From assembly GCF_001522545.3 (NCBI RefSeq), contig NC_031774.1:26173824-26237823 (forward strand): a stretch of 64,000 nt of DNA, in the 5' to 3' direction. Source of the stretch: Parus major. Its lineage: Eukaryota; Chordata; Aves; Passeriformes; Paridae. The first letter of the stretch is position 1; each line of letters begins with the position of its first letter. The notes under the pieces were generated by a model. The model searched no databases. It was not told the origin of the DNA and worked only from the letters and a program-made list of their open reading frames with translations. Made by a program: the position numbers and the translations under genes. Positions 1-37,599 of the stretch are shown here, in pieces.

Positions 1-437
1 GGGCCTGGAGCTAGATCATTTTTAATGTCCCTTCAATTCAACCCATTCTATGACAGACAAGATTAAAACTCTTGGTATTCCCTTTCACCTTATTTTTAGA
101 TTTTCAAATGGATTAAACCACTCAATACTCCTAAATAACAGAAACACCCAAGGCTGTATGTCCACTCCCAGAATACTGCTTTACTCATTATTTGCTACTC
201 ATTATTGCAACAAATATAAGAGGAATATACATTAAGATGTCATTACTAAAATAAGATACCCAAGCAAAAATTAATCCAATACTTGAAAGTACAAGTGGCA
301 AGTACAATGCTGAACAGATGAAAGTTCTCAAGAAATCACTGCAGCTGTAAATGGATTATACATAGGAATCATAACACATTTCATATTAGCTTTCTACACT
401 ACTGAAATCAGATCATACTTATCTCTCCTTTGCATAC
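1..437. other. UBR1 intron 27 (partial)
   Basis: AT-rich intronic DNA following the exon 27 donor. I see no coding exon, repeat family or RNA gene in it. Confidence 0.85.
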
Positions 438-24300
<23,863 letters not shown>

Positions 24301-25091
24301 CTGCAACAAAAAGTACCCCAGAGACAAACAAACAAATAAGTACATATCAAGAAAATAAGATTACACACTTTTACTGTAAATTCAGAAATCTTTCCTACAT
24401 CAAAAGTCAGTTCTTTAAGCAATAAAATGCAAGAAACCATGGATTTCCAATTATTTCTGTGCTATTTTCTACCAGAGTAACCTCTGTTCCTTTGAAGTCT
24501 TCTACTAAAACAGTCTAAGGCAAGAGCTGGCAAGTGCTATGTTACTGTAGAGAAACCCATGCACTAAGTAACTTTGAACAACACTCTTCCCTACAGGCCC
24601 ACCAATACACAAAGCTTGATGTCTGTTCAGCTGCTGACAAATGGAAAAAATTGCCACAGCTGGGAAAAGCTTGGGATTCACTCCTTTGCCTGCTGATAGT
24701 CACAAAACACGTACCAACTCAATGGTCTTCTGAAAGCCTTGTTAAACTGGTCATCAGAGGGCAATAGCTACTGAGGAAGAAAGAAGCCCAAATGATCAGA
24801 CAAGCTCATTGTCATTGGGAAACCAGACTAAAATGCAATTTCATTTTTGTAAGACAATGAAAGTACTTGTGTTTTGACTTGAGGTTCTCAGTCCATAACT
24901 TTACTTCCAACTTCTTTACTTCTCCAAACAGTTCTCTCCAATTGTCCTGTTTCTGGCTTTCAACTCAGAATATTCATTCTTTCATATTATTCCCATGACT
25001 TAGAAATAACTTTTGGTTTTCTCCTTTGCAAATTGGATAAGAGTCCTAAAGACAACATCCTTACAAACACAACCTTGGTTAACATCCAAAT

Positions 25092-25285
25092 ATCATAGAA
25101 TATCCTATGCTGGAAGGGACTCACAAGGATCATTAAGTCCAAAACAGGACAGCCCCAAGAACCACACCATGTGCCCAAGAGCATTGTCCAAATGCTTCTT
25201 GAACTCTGGCAAGATTGGAGCCACAGCCACTTCTCTAGGAAGCCTGTTCCAGGGCCCAACCACCCTTTGGGTGAAAAACCTGCCT
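25092..25285 (-). repeat. CR1 LINE 3'-end fragment, antisense
   Basis: Plus-strand view starts ATCATAGAATATCCTATGCT then GGAAGGGACTCACAAGGATC and runs to CAGGGCCCAACCACCCTTTG, the reverse complement of a CR1 terminal region. In inferred UBR1 intron 1. Confidence 0.9.
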
Positions 25286-26499
25286 TTTTATTTTAATTAA
25301 TCAAATTTTTCAACTACCTAGCAACACTTTTATTAAACAGAAGTGATAAAGGGCATAAAGACACTAAACTGTAAAAAAATAAATTTGGATTTAATTTTTA
25401 GTTATCAGATTACTTGCATATTAACACCGAAAAAAGAAAAATATCACACACAGCTGATGGCTCTGAGAAAGATATTCAATTGTAAGAGGTAGCTGAAAAC
25501 TGAACTACTTGATCATGTGTTCATTTTTTTATGTGTCTGATTTAAGATGAGTGGAAGTGAATTATACTTATTATTCTTAAACTTCGTAACTTAGTGTTTC
25601 TGCTTAAACATGTTTCCTCCTGTAACTTGTTTTTGTTTTATCTTACCTATACTGCATTATGGCTTCATCAAATTCCCCTCCCAATTTGGTTACTGTATTT
25701 TTTAAATGCAGGAGGGTGGGATGTGACCCCTTGGTACGTTCTGTTTGCGGGGCACGAAAGAATCCCAGTCTGTACCCTTCTGTCTTAATAGACCATGTTC
25801 CCAAGAGATGGTGCAAGTTTAGCTTCTGTGTTGTTGCTCCAGAGCACGTCATAGCTTCAAGAAACACAGAGCTAAGCTTCCCTGAAAATCTGCCAGAAGT
25901 GTAAAATGGGTTCTCACACAGTCAAACTCACAAGCATTTCAAGCATTCTTGTGCAAAGCTTTTAATTCTATTTAAATGTTGATCGGAGAAGAGAGGACAG
26001 GAAGTAGGAAAGGAGAGGGAAGAAGGGAAGCAAGAGAACTTTCTCAAGCAGGCTGACTGCCTTCTGGTAAGCACACTAAAATATACAGTCAGCCTGTACA
26101 TTACCCAGGAAATACTCATTACTTTCACAAGAGAAACAAGAACATTATTTTTCTTATTTCTAAAAGCTGTACCAGGCTAAACTTCAGACCTATCCCATAT
26201 CCTCTGTGCCTCCTATGAGAATTTATTCCTTTCATCAAAATCTTTTTACTATACTATGTTCAAAAGTATAAAATTACATACAAAACTATCAAAACAAAAT
26301 CTACCAAATAAACACCCCCTAGATTAAACCTGACTCTTCAATGCTAACTTTGTCCCTTTTTTTGACAAGTCCCACTTTCCCTCTGCTCCTTTACCTGAGC
26401 TCATACTTATCAAGTGCTCAATTGCTACAGATATAAAAAAAATACGAATTGATAAATTGATAGACTTTTTGTTTGTATTGACAGGATGAGCTGGAAGTC

Positions 26500-26730
26500 T
26501 AGAAAAGCCAAATTGCAAGATGGTTGCAAGCCAAGATGGGGCTCACACTGCAGTTTTCTGCCCAGCCTTGGCACAGGCAGCCCTGAGAGGCTGTGGGAAT
26601 GCCATTCTTTGACATATTCAAAAGCCAGCTGGGCATAGTCCCAGGAAACCTGTTCTAGGTGACCCTGCTGGAGCAAAGAGTTTGAACAGAATGACCTGAA
26701 GAGGTGCCTCAATCATTGTGTGATTCAAAT
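26500..26730 (+). repeat. CR1-like LINE 3' region, diverged
   Basis: Contains GGTGACCCTGCTGGAGCAAA, GAATGACCTGAAGAGGTGCC and a terminal TCATTGTGTGATTC, matching the CR1 3' region in order but with many changes. In inferred UBR1 intron 1. Confidence 0.75.
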
Positions 26731-29700
26731 GCTTCGTAAGGAAAAATCTTATTTCTTTGTCAATCTCTGTAAATCCTGTAATTTCTGCTACCAGTAAACT
26801 CTAGAGAAAAGTTATTTTCCAGATTTGATTCCACTCAAGAGTAAACTTGAAATACAGCACTGAAAGAGGCAGAAACCATGAAATAACAGAATTAAGGAAG
26901 AAGCATTACCAAATAACCAAAATAACACTATCAGTCAGCTCTCCACAACCCCCCAGGCATTCACACCCTACTCACAGGGACCCACATGCTAACAGAAGAA
27001 AGCCCAGAGAAAGCTGACTGAATACACTCTACTCTGAGACTATCCCACTGGAAAATATTTTTGGACTGCAAACTCAAAATTACTGATTTTAGGAAAAAGA
27101 ACTACCTTCACATTTGGAGGAAATTAGAGCTTCAGCTAAGATCTGAATTCTGAAATTGCTCAGCTTTTAAATATTTGTATTAGTGACCTTAGTAGAGCTT
27201 TTTCAATACATTTCTTGGTCATTTTCTCATTTTAATTAAAAGTTTACCAAAGAAACAGCCATGTCACCACATGTCCCATGTGGACCTACACATGGCCCTG
27301 AAATAAAACCAGCACAAACAGAGACCACAATGAGCTAAGGGAGTTCTCATGGCAGCAGCACACCACAACCTCTCCTGCAGAGGGAGAGTAACATCCACAC
27401 TACGTTGGGGGGCATTCACAGGTATTGGAAACAGCAGGCAAATGTGGCACTCAAGAACCTGACACTAGTGAAGAGTGTATGCCAAAGATACACACTGTCT
27501 CCTACCTCTGCTTTTATACTTTATATCCCTAACCTGCTCCAGACCCATCTCTTTTCCAACTTCAATCATACATTCCTGTCACCTTCACCTTTTTAAAGAT
27601 TAGGATAATTCTCCAACTGCATGAAAGAGGAAGAAAAAGGGAGGCAGGAGGAGTTGCAAAGCTGTTTTCTCAAGTGTTAGTGGTTTTGTCAGAAGAGCAG
27701 ACACAGAAACCATTTTGTCCACCACATTTGATTTGTGCTGTATAACAAAAGCAGCCATTTGTCATCTTTACTGACTTTTCAGAAGAATACTGTGACAAAT
27801 GCACTGCTTCACAGTACCACTTGAGAGCAAACCATTAGGAAACAACTTCTTGTCTTGCATGGGAAACATACCCTCCTCTGTGGGATCAGACTAATATTTC
27901 TTCCCATGTATAACCATAGAGATTTCCCTAAACATCAATTTCAACCAAACATGCAGATCTATCCTACATGTAAAAGGACAGCTTGTAGCTTTTTCCAGCC
28001 CTTTAAATAAGCATCATGCCAAAAGGTCAGAGGTTGAGAATTTATATTTGCCTACAAACTTAAAAACATTGCTATAAATACGCCAAATATCTGTCATTGA
28101 TACAGCAAATATAACCATGTCCAATTTTGTCTTTTACAAACACATTCCATTTATGAATACTACAAATAATAACAGGAATGAGAGAGAAGGAAGTGTATTA
28201 GAAAAAAAGGGGGGGAAAAGTTAACAACACTCTCGATTCCCTTTTCACCTGAAGACCAGGCATCAAATGATATTTCCCACCACTATGACAGAATTATTTT
28301 ATCATTGAAGAGGTTTATTATGTACCTTAATTCAGTAGCTGTTGCTTCCATGACAATCTTTGATCTACCTTCTAAGCACAGTTCTCTTGGAATTCTGAAG
28401 TCTTTTCAAACTAACAGCTTGCATAAGGCAATATTATAAAAAGCAGCTGTACTTTAACTGCACTCACTGACAACCTGATCTTTTTAGCGCAAAAGTGATT
28501 GCCTAATTTTCAAGACTATTTTTAGATCTAGACATTAATCAGTGAAAAGGAATATGAATATTTATGAATATTAAACAACAAATTATGAAGGAACAGATAT
28601 GACCAGTATCATGAACTAAAACCTGTACCTGTTCCAGCATTCCAGATAAAAGGAATAATAAAATACTTTGTTATGCATAGCAAAAATCTGTCAGGCACAA
28701 GATGACAATACCAGCTGCCTGTCAAGGAAGCTAGAAAAAGCAGGATTTTAAAAGTAAATATTTAAAATACTGAGGACATGGTGATTTCAAGCAGGCGCCA
28801 TTCAACATAAATACCAAATGCAAAAGGCAGCTTTAATGCACAGAACACTTGTTACAAGTTAAACAGAGATTAGCAGGACAACATCTCAGAAAATCTCAAT
28901 ATTCTGATATTGTCTAACTAATTGAGGAAACATTTTAAAAGGCTAAATATGCACAAGTTCTTTGATAAGTAGGCAGAAAAATTAAAATTTCTTTGGAAAA
29001 GAAAGTTCAAGAGATTCTTGAACTAACATTTTCATATAAGAGCTCTGCTTTCAAATTTTTGGTCCCATTTTTCATTCTTATTATTTTGGTTTAAAATTAC
29101 CAGTTTTCTAATGCACTGAAAATAAGATCCAATTAAAGTACAGAACACCTAGGCATTATTTTTAGTAAAAACAACATGAAGACAAGGCAATCTATTTCAG
29201 CCTCAAAGATATATATTCCACAAAGAAGAGCTTTCAAAAAGAAACACTAGAAATTAATTTACATATTTCTTCTTCCCTTCCTTAAATCAAACTGATTTTT
29301 TTTTTGTTTGTTTTTAGGAGCATGAATTCCATCTTTGGAAGGGCACAGTTCAGGGAGTTAAAATGGAAACTTATTCTATTCATTTTGTCACATTCATAAC
29401 AGGAATTATGCTGTTTCACATTCTCAAACAAAGCACAACCAATGTTTTAGTAGACTAAAAATGACTGTTTAGAACTCAAATACAAAATATCTGTTTTCCG
29501 ATGTATCAGTCAGCTCCTTTATATAATATGGCTAAAAAGAACCAAACCATATTACCAAACTTTAGTATCTGGTCTCCTCTGGTTATCAGTAATTACACTA
29601 AAAGAAGCAAGTTAGGTTTCAAATGGTTTTTTCCCTTGGCACAACATGGGTAACAACATTCAAGACTAACATTGTCCTACCAAAACATCAACTTCGACCT

Positions 29701-32469
29701 GAAGACATAAAAGAACTTTTTGATCTCTACAGTCATTTAACTTTGGCCCCTGAGCCAAAGCAGGGTGCCAATTCATGTCAAAAGATGCTTTAATAATGCA
29801 GGTGTTTGCCCACTGGGAATGAGACTCAAAACCAGCACAAACTACTAAAGCTTTGTCTACAGTACAATCCACCTCGCTTCCAGCAGTCGCCAACAACTAC
29901 CAGCTGAGCTGAACCAGAGCAAATCCCTGACCACCAGACAAGGACAGGTAACCATCAGCACCATCTGTTACTCTTTCAGATGCTGGACAGCTAATACTAA
30001 TGTCTTCTTCAGGGTCAAGAACCCACAGACCCAAGCTGCTCAACCTCTTGAAAGCTGCAGGTCACTTTTAAATCACAGGCACCTCCAAAACCACAAGAGC
30101 ACAGCTGCAGCTTGGGAGTAAGCACCTGAAAGCAACCTGGTTCCAAGACAACAACTGGGGTCAAATCATGGCCTGTAGCTCTCTCTGCCATGCTGGAGGT
30201 ACCTCTTTGTACCTCCCTACCAAGTGGACACTTCAGCCTAAATATGCTGCAAAATTAGCATGATACTACTACTAAGGTTCAACAGGCAAAATAGTCAGGA
30301 ATTCTAGAACTAATTTTCAAGTCTTTGAGGTATGAAATCTAACCACTTTTTCATGTTCCAGATTTTTTGGTGAAGCCTGCATTTGGTAGGTAGCAACATA
30401 CAACTAACACTAGAGGAAGCAGGAATTTAGTATCATAGTAAACCAAAACAATGTGCAAAATACTTATTTTGGGGAAAAAGCTGTTCTCCCTATAAAAATA
30501 GCAAAATCTTCTTTGCAGAGTAACTTATAATACTCTGTGAGAATCTGAAATTCAGTTTTAAGTTCTGACTATTCATTTGACAGATCATTTTTACTTTGTT
30601 TCTAGAGAAACAAAGGAAATACTTTGATTCTTTCTTCGATCCTTAACATACATGCTGTGGTCTCCTGCATCTGAAGGAATAGGACATGCATGAAATGTCT
30701 TAGCAAGCACCAGGCTGCATTTCAAAACACACAACTACAGTGAATATTTATGAAGAAATAATTCATTAATGGAAGGATGGAGGGTGCAGGCGGGTGGAAA
30801 ACAACACCACTGCTACTTTTTTAATTTCCTGTGTATTCACAGATTACCTAGTTTTCCAAATTCCAGAAATTACCTTATTTTCCAATTATCAATTTTAAGA
30901 TCCACTGTATACAGTCTAATTCTGCAGTGAAGGAACATGCAGAAAAAATCAGGTGACTCTATCCATATTTAGCACTCATTCAGCATCCCTCAAATACTTT
31001 CTCTTACATACCAAACCCAACCTAACTTCTCTATTGCTGTGACAATAGGCTTCAGTGCCTAGGAGACACTGAAACAGTTACACGCCATCAGGAACATCCA
31101 CTACTGTCTTCTGGAACCACATACCTCCCACAACTGCAATACTGAAACTATGGCAACAATACCTCATGCACTTTATGTGGACTCGAGCAGAGGTAACAGA
31201 TATCTTTACAATCAGTTCACCCCTGCACTAACAAAAGCCACAAAAATTACTGAGAAGTACGAGTAAAAATGAAAGCTGAAAGGGAAGAAAAAACCACAGC
31301 ACCACTTGATGCTATAACAATGTGAAAGCACTTCAGTAAATACATAGGGAACCGGGGCCATACTCGTTAACTTTCACAGCTCCATTTCTTGGCCGTTGAC
31401 ACAAGTGTACAGTAAACACTGCTCTGCAAATATGCTGCACTGTTCTAAATACCATTTTGACTATGTGCATTTCAGGGCTTATTTACACTAAAGGATATGA
31501 TGGCTTACCTAAAATAAAGTTTTAAACAAATTTAGCTTAACAAAGTAAAATTATATGGACACGTCATTTGATCTAAGCTGGTCAATTTAGTTTAGAAGAC
31601 ACTGCAACTCCAAATAAGATGCCTGACTCAGATTTCACTGATTTCAAGAAATACCCTGTGCGTGAATATGACTATCTCCTCCATATTACTACTTGATTAC
31701 GACATATCTATGTTACCAGGACTCCTCATATATATTTTCTCAACTATGTAACAGCACTGAATGACACAAAAGATGTGAAATACCTTAAAATGTACAATTG
31801 CCTGTATCATGTTTTACATTATTAAACTGAAATTTGGAATTTTCCTGTCTTTAAAGGAAATGTCCTAATAATATCAGCTTTTATCTTCTTGTACACCACT
31901 TACTCTCAGCTTTTGTTGGGAGTTCTGACTGATGGCAAAAGAAAGAACCTTAAAAAAAATCCTTTCTCTCTTTTTCTTCACAAATACTACTGAGAAGGTA
32001 CACATACATGAAAATTAGAAGAGTCAGTGTAAATTTAAAATGCTTGAAACAGCTTAATATCAAAGCCCTGCTCCAGGTAGCAGACACAAAAGCAGGCAGG
32101 AGTCAAACTGGAATTTGTTTAGAATACAAATGGACAACCAACCAAGGGCTGGACCCAGCCTGCAAAGCAGGCTTTTGTTAGGCCACCAGCAATGCCTGCT
32201 AGCCAGCTACTAGACAAGCCAGATCCAGCCCATCAGTCAGCCAAGTAAACTGTGGATGCTGTTGGGAAAGCAAAGAAAGTAAACTCAAGTTTGGTAGACA
32301 GGGTTTAGTACTTAATCAGCATTAAATTCAGACCACCCTTTTCCAGGACAGATCAGGGAGCAATACAGCCACTATGGAGAAGCAGAAGCACAGACAGGAC
32401 CTGACTCCAACTAATGCAGTGAAACACCAGGTGTATTCAACCACAGTCATCCAACCCAAAGAGCTGGAG

Positions 32470-32830
32470 ATAAATGCAGAGAGGACACCACTGACTTGGG
32501 CTGGGTGAAGAAGAGTTTATTACCTGAGTCAGCACAATCCATTCCAGAATCAGGCTGGCTCCTGCAGAATCATTCAGGTAATCCTGCATCATGTACCCAG
32601 CACTCTGGGAAGGTTTGCAGCCAGATGTGGTGCTGCACTGCAGCCAATGGCACCCAAAGCCAGAGATGAACAGAGGAGCAAGAGTGTGTCTGACTGCTCT
32701 GATATTGAGACAGATTTGACAAGTTCAGTGAGGCCAAAGCTCACCCTATTTAACTTAATTTTCTCCACACAGCTTTCCAATTCTAGCACCACAGTGACTT
32801 TCGGAGCAGCTGTGCACAGTGAAAGCACTT
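32470..32830 (-). mobile_element. Possible solo LTR, antisense (unclassified)
   Basis: On the minus strand an AATAAA signal (32516-32521) is followed by CTCTTCTTCACCCAGCCCAA, with a TTAAATAGG TATA-like site about 230 bp upstream near 32746. This promoter-to-poly(A) layout fits an LTR. Boundaries are guesses and no internal retroviral sequence is seen, so an unrelated intronic sequence is possible. Confidence 0.35.
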
Positions 32831-34284
32831 GAAGTCAGGCAGAATATATTAGTTCCACCTACTTAGTATCATCTTTAGGAAAGCAATAAATTTGGTGTAC
32901 TGCTCCCAAATTACAGCTGTCTCTGGCACCACTATAGCCAGGTTTACTATCAACACCACAAATGCTGTCAGACACAACCTAAGTACATATCCCAGGCTCC
33001 TCTTCTCCCTTTTTATAACGTACCCTCAACCCCTACTCCCTGTCAAAATCCCTGCAGTTTGCTTGGATGGATGGCAGGCAACATGGTCTGGATGGCCAAC
33101 TACCTTCCTTGGAATAATGATAATTCTGATCCAGACACTTTCAACTGGCTGAAATCACATAAAAATTAAGACAGCTTAGTGGACTAGCATCACCTTTGTG
33201 CAGCTGAGGATCTCTTCAACAGCTCTTAGTTTTTCCCAATACCACTATTACCAGTTTTATGGATTGCCTGGGCTAACTCAGCCTTTTATGTCCCCAGTCA
33301 ATGAAAGGTTGATTGCATTTCTTTGCTACTGATTGCCTCTATTATCCTTAATACCACTGACTTTATGCACAGCTCACAAGCTTAAATCACCTGTCTTGGG
33401 CTGCAATTTTTGACATTATGCAATCAAATCACTTTTTCCTAGTATAAAATCAAGTTGTTTCAACAAAAAAAAAAATAAAAAAAAATCACACATAGGCCTG
33501 TTTCAATCACAGAAATACATGGCACTTAAGAATGAAGTCTGTGACCAAAACGCCATTTCTAATGATTTGCAGATACTTGAAATTCTGAGAAGAAGGGTAC
33601 AAGGAAAAATAGTCATTGGCTTAGAGCTGCCACATCCAAGACAAGTTCCATGAGTAAACATAATCCTTCTTTTACTAGCAGTGTGTAGCATCACGTAAAA
33701 AGTAGCTATTCTACAAGCTTGCCAAGAGTCAACAGTTTCAGAAGTATACTATGTGTGCTGTTTGTTACAGAAAATAGAACATAAAATGTAAAGCTCCATC
33801 CGTCTGCCTTCCTTTCTTAAGTTGTCAGCCTTTGGGTTTTGAACTCCTCTAGATAAAGTGTTTCAAACATAATAATCACTACACAAGGTTGTGGAGGAGA
33901 CTGCAGAAGGCATTTTATGCACTACCATCAGACAGGGTCAACACCAAATTGCGATCAGTAACAAAATATTAAATCCACAGACAATTGTTTTTCAGAACGA
34001 AAAACGAAATAATATTTCTACTCAACGTACAACGATCTACATTCTTTCTAAATAAGACTATTTGCTGCTCCATGCACTTTGCAAACCAATAATTTGTTAC
34101 TCAGCCTTTTCTGTTCCACGGTAGAGTCACCTTTAATTAAGAAAGGTAAAGGATTATAGTTAAAAGACGCACATATACACTACAACGTTTAAAGGACAGC
34201 CTCTGAAGCTTTCCAAAGTTTGATCTCATTTAATTCCGTCATGAAGCGTCAACTGGAGACACGGGACAGGGGCTGAGAGATGCT

Positions 34285-35060
34285 GTGGGGAACTGACACT
34301 AACCGCTTTCCCTGGGCCCCTGACGGCGGCTCGCCGGGCCCAGGGCAGGGCTGGCTTTGCTCTCCCGGGGCCGAGGCGGCGAGCCCCGGAGCCGCAGCCA
34401 GCGCAGGCCGCCGGGAGCNNNNNNNNNNNNNNNNNNNNNNNNNNNNNNNNNNNNNNNNNNNNNNNNNNNNNNNNNNNNNNNNNNNNNNNNNNNNNNNNNN
34501 NNNNNNNNNNNNNNNNNNNNNNNNNNNNNNNNNNNNNNNNNNNNNNNNNNNNNNNNNNNNNNNNNNNNNNNNNNNNNNNNNNNNNNNNNNNNNNNNNNNN
34601 NNNNNNNNNNNNNNNNNNNNNNNNNNNNNNNNNNNNNNNNNNNNNNNNNNNNNNNNNNNNNNNNNNNNNNNNNNNNNNNNNNNNNNNNNNNNNNNNNNNN
34701 NNNNNNNNNNNNNNNNNNNNNNNNNNNNNNNNNNNNNNNNNNNNNNNNNNNNNNNNNNNNNNNNNNNNNNNNNNNNNNNNNNNNNNNNNNNNNNNNNNNN
34801 NNNNNNNNNNNNNNNNNNNNNNNNNNNNNNNNNNNNNNNNNNNNNNNNNNNNNNNNNNNNNNNNNNNNNNNNNNNNNNNNNNNNNNNNNNNNNNNNNNNN
34901 NNNNNNNNNNNNNNNNNNNNNNNNNNNNNGCAGCCGCCGCCGCCGCGAGGGCCTCGGCAGCGCCTCCTGCGGGAGGCCGCAGCGAAGGCCGGCCCGGGGT
35001 CTGTCGGGACCGAAGCTCGTGTTGATCCTGAATGCTTACTTAGGCGGATGGAGTTCCTCT
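34285..35060. promoter_or_regulatory. CpG island, probable UBR1 promoter and first exon (contains gap)
   Basis: GC- and CpG-rich sequence flanks a gap on both sides (34285-34418 and 34930-35030). It lies upstream of UBR1 exon 2 in the minus-strand sense, and is the only such island before TMEM62's own island. A housekeeping gene like UBR1 is expected to start in such an island. No TATA box is visible in the sequenced flanks, and none of the visible sequence encodes a convincing UBR1 N-terminus. Confidence 0.7.
34419..34929. other. Assembly gap (511 Ns)
   Basis: Run of 511 undetermined bases within GC-rich sequence. Long open reading frames that cross it are artefacts of undetermined codons. 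Confidence 1.
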
Positions 35061-37590
35061 GCAGGCGCATAGATTGTACCGCGTGGGTGCTCACTTCGCG
35101 CCCTGCTTTACTGAGTCACGGGATCACAGAATTACAGAATCAGGCTGGAAAAGATCTCTGAGATCATCGTGTCCAAGCTACGACCGAACACCGCCTTACC
35201 ATCCAGCCCATGTCACTGAGTGTCACGTCCAGTCTTTCCTTAAGCATCTCCAGGGACAGTGACTCCACCTCCCTGGGCAGCCCATTCCAATGTTTAATCA
35301 CCTTTTCTGTGAAGAAATTCTTCCTCATGTCTAACCTAATGTCTAACCTACACCACCTAAAAGTCCCGGTGCTGCAGGGGACTATGTCCTCTCATACTAT
35401 TGCTAGCTAGATAATAGCATAAGTAATTTCATCTACACACGTGCAAAGTCACACCACTTCCGTGTGGCTAAGCAAAGGCAAAATTTTATTAACTTGGTGT
35501 AGGAGGCAACAGTAGCTTTAGGCAAATGCCTGTCTCCAGGATCAACATATTTCCTCCACACCTCCTTCCAACAGCATATCATAACTGGTCTGGGTGTTTA
35601 GCAGATTTAGCAGATTAGGGCATTTAGGATCTTGATGGATATGCGATAGACATGGCCCATGCACTGCTGGAAGTTTTCCAGACTGTTGCAGTCCAGTTGC
35701 ACAATTTCCTGTGCTTGTGCCTTCCTAAGGCTGCGGAAATGGGCAAAGCATTGGATTTTGGGATCCATGTCAAATGCCTGATGTCTTGGATATTGGTAAG
35801 ACTACCTTCTCCCTTCTTCCTTCTGTAGTCTTCCTGTTTCAAGTTTCCAAGCAGTTTTTCCACATTTTTCAGTTATCAGTATGGACGGGATAAAGTTTAC
35901 AGGTGATCTTTTCAGGTATATTCAATGATTTTTTTGTACTGTACCAAGCCACAGGTACCCTCACAGTTTTTCTTCTACAGCTTCAGAATATCTGAATGTA
36001 GTTCCTCTGCCGTAGCTACCAGTCATCTTCATATTAAGAAGTCCTGTAGACTTGTTTATATTATTGAAATCTGTCACTTAAAATCACCATCACCGAGACA
36101 GGTTTAGGTATGAGGTGCAAAAAATACAAAGTGAATTTTGCCATGAGACACTTAACAATTTCATCTCATTCACTGTGTTTGTATTGCTGATCTGTACCCA
36201 ATCCTTTCAAATAGCACAGCTGACCGCTAACCCGAAGTGTTTGCACAACAACCAAGTTTGGACTGTAATTACTGGAGTCCTCCACCTGTTTTGGCATCAA
36301 CACTGGCAATTGTATAATCCAGCTTCCAAAGTAGTCGAGCAAGAGAAGCAAGGCAGAATTCCAGGACCGCAACAAACCCAGTAAAGCAGCAGGAGGGCTG
36401 CCTGCAGCCCCCATGCTGCAAGGCAAGTGGCTTGCCTGGCCACTTCTTTTAGCTCTCAGAGTGGGTTTGCTTTACTGTGAGACTTTTAGAAGTTATGCTA
36501 ATGTAAATCAACTGCTTTAATTGAACAAGACTGTTAGACTTATTTTTTTTAAATTATTATTATTAAAAAAAAAAAAAAGAAATTGGAACCCACATGCACT
36601 GAGAGACAGCAAAGAAAGTGTCAGCAAACCTCTTAAAAAAGCTGTCTGGCACCATTGCCCAGGCAGAAATGGCACAAAACACCAAGATCTCCATGGATAC
36701 TACAGTAATAGAGGAAAGAAGAAGAACGAAACAAGAATTCAGATCAAATTAATACAGACAATGAATACAGACAGAATGCTTGACAGCCTAGCTAGAGATA
36801 AAACAGAATGGTAAAGCTTCAGGAAGAAAGTAAGGAAACACCAGTTTTCAAGATTACTCCTGAAGATTACCTGGATTGCTGATTGATGTTTATTTAGAAA
36901 CATTTCTTCAGGGTGTTTTCTGGGAGGAAGAGTAGACAAGCAAGATGATGAAAGGCAGATGAAAAAATAACAAAGCAAACATACATGAAGTCCTGCAAAA
37001 GAGCAGCTAAATCATGAAGAACATCTAAAAAGATGTGTCTTAAATTAATGCAGTCTAACTGATATGAAAAATGTTTTTTTCTTGATCAATCAACACTAAT
37101 CATTACTAATGCTAAAAATTAAATCTTTGTCCTATGACAAATTATATGAGAAAATATAATTACAATTAAACAATATTGAATGAGAAGCTTCTAATACCTG
37201 AAGTTGTCTGAGTGTATTATGTTAAATATCAAAGATTGATGTGAAATGACAGAAGCTTTTTCACCTAAACTCTTACTTAAAATGGGAAAGAAAAATATCA
37301 ACAGTAAATGGGCAGCAGTTAGTAAACTGAGTTGATAGCAAAGAATAACTTAGCAATTATGAAACTGCAGTTGCTATAGGTTTTAAGGTTTAAAGGTAAA
37401 ATGGTGTGTGTACATAAATATAAAAAAAAATGTTCAAACAAACATAAAAATACTTCTGTCAGGAGCAAAATAGGTCAACTGCTTAGATTTCCGAGCAGGT
37501 AGAATTATAATACCGTCAGGAGAAAAAGCTAAAGTTTACACGCTGTATTTGTAAGGAAGCAGGATGAGACACTGATCTGGCTTTGGTTCT
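35061..37590. other. UBR1-TMEM62 intergenic spacer
   Basis: About 2.5 kb between the two CpG islands. Apart from the antisense CR1 at 35.1-35.4 kb and A/T-rich simple sequence (36541-36580), I recognise no gene or repeat. Open frames here are short and lack homology I can name. Confidence 0.6.
35121..35390 (-). repeat. CR1 LINE 3'-end fragment, antisense
   Basis: Plus-strand view begins GGATCACAGAATTACAGAAT then CAGGCTGGAAAAGATCTCTG, and includes CCCTGGGCAGCCCATTCCAA and AAGAAATTCTTCCTCATGTC. This is the reverse complement of a CR1 end. It carries a local 13-bp duplication (ATGTCTAACCTA repeated). It abuts the UBR1 CpG island. Confidence 0.92.
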
Positions 37591-37599
37591 GTTTTAGTC

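Larger units (their letters stand above)
24301..34418. other. Inferred UBR1 intron 1
   Basis: No exon with a start codon and a phase-0 donor suited to UBR1 is found between exon 2 and the CpG island at 34.3 kb, so about 10 kb is read as the first intron. It holds two CR1 fragments, a possible LTR near 32.5 kb and poly-A runs (33465-33486). The block 25660-25910 has somewhat higher CpG and looks repeat-derived, but I cannot assign a family. The rest shows no coding or RNA gene I can support. Confidence 0.7.

Noticed and set aside
34249..35161. Open frames of 222-293 codons spanning the CpG island on both strands
   Set aside because: Most of their length is undetermined bases; the readable ends match no UBR1 N-terminus or other family.
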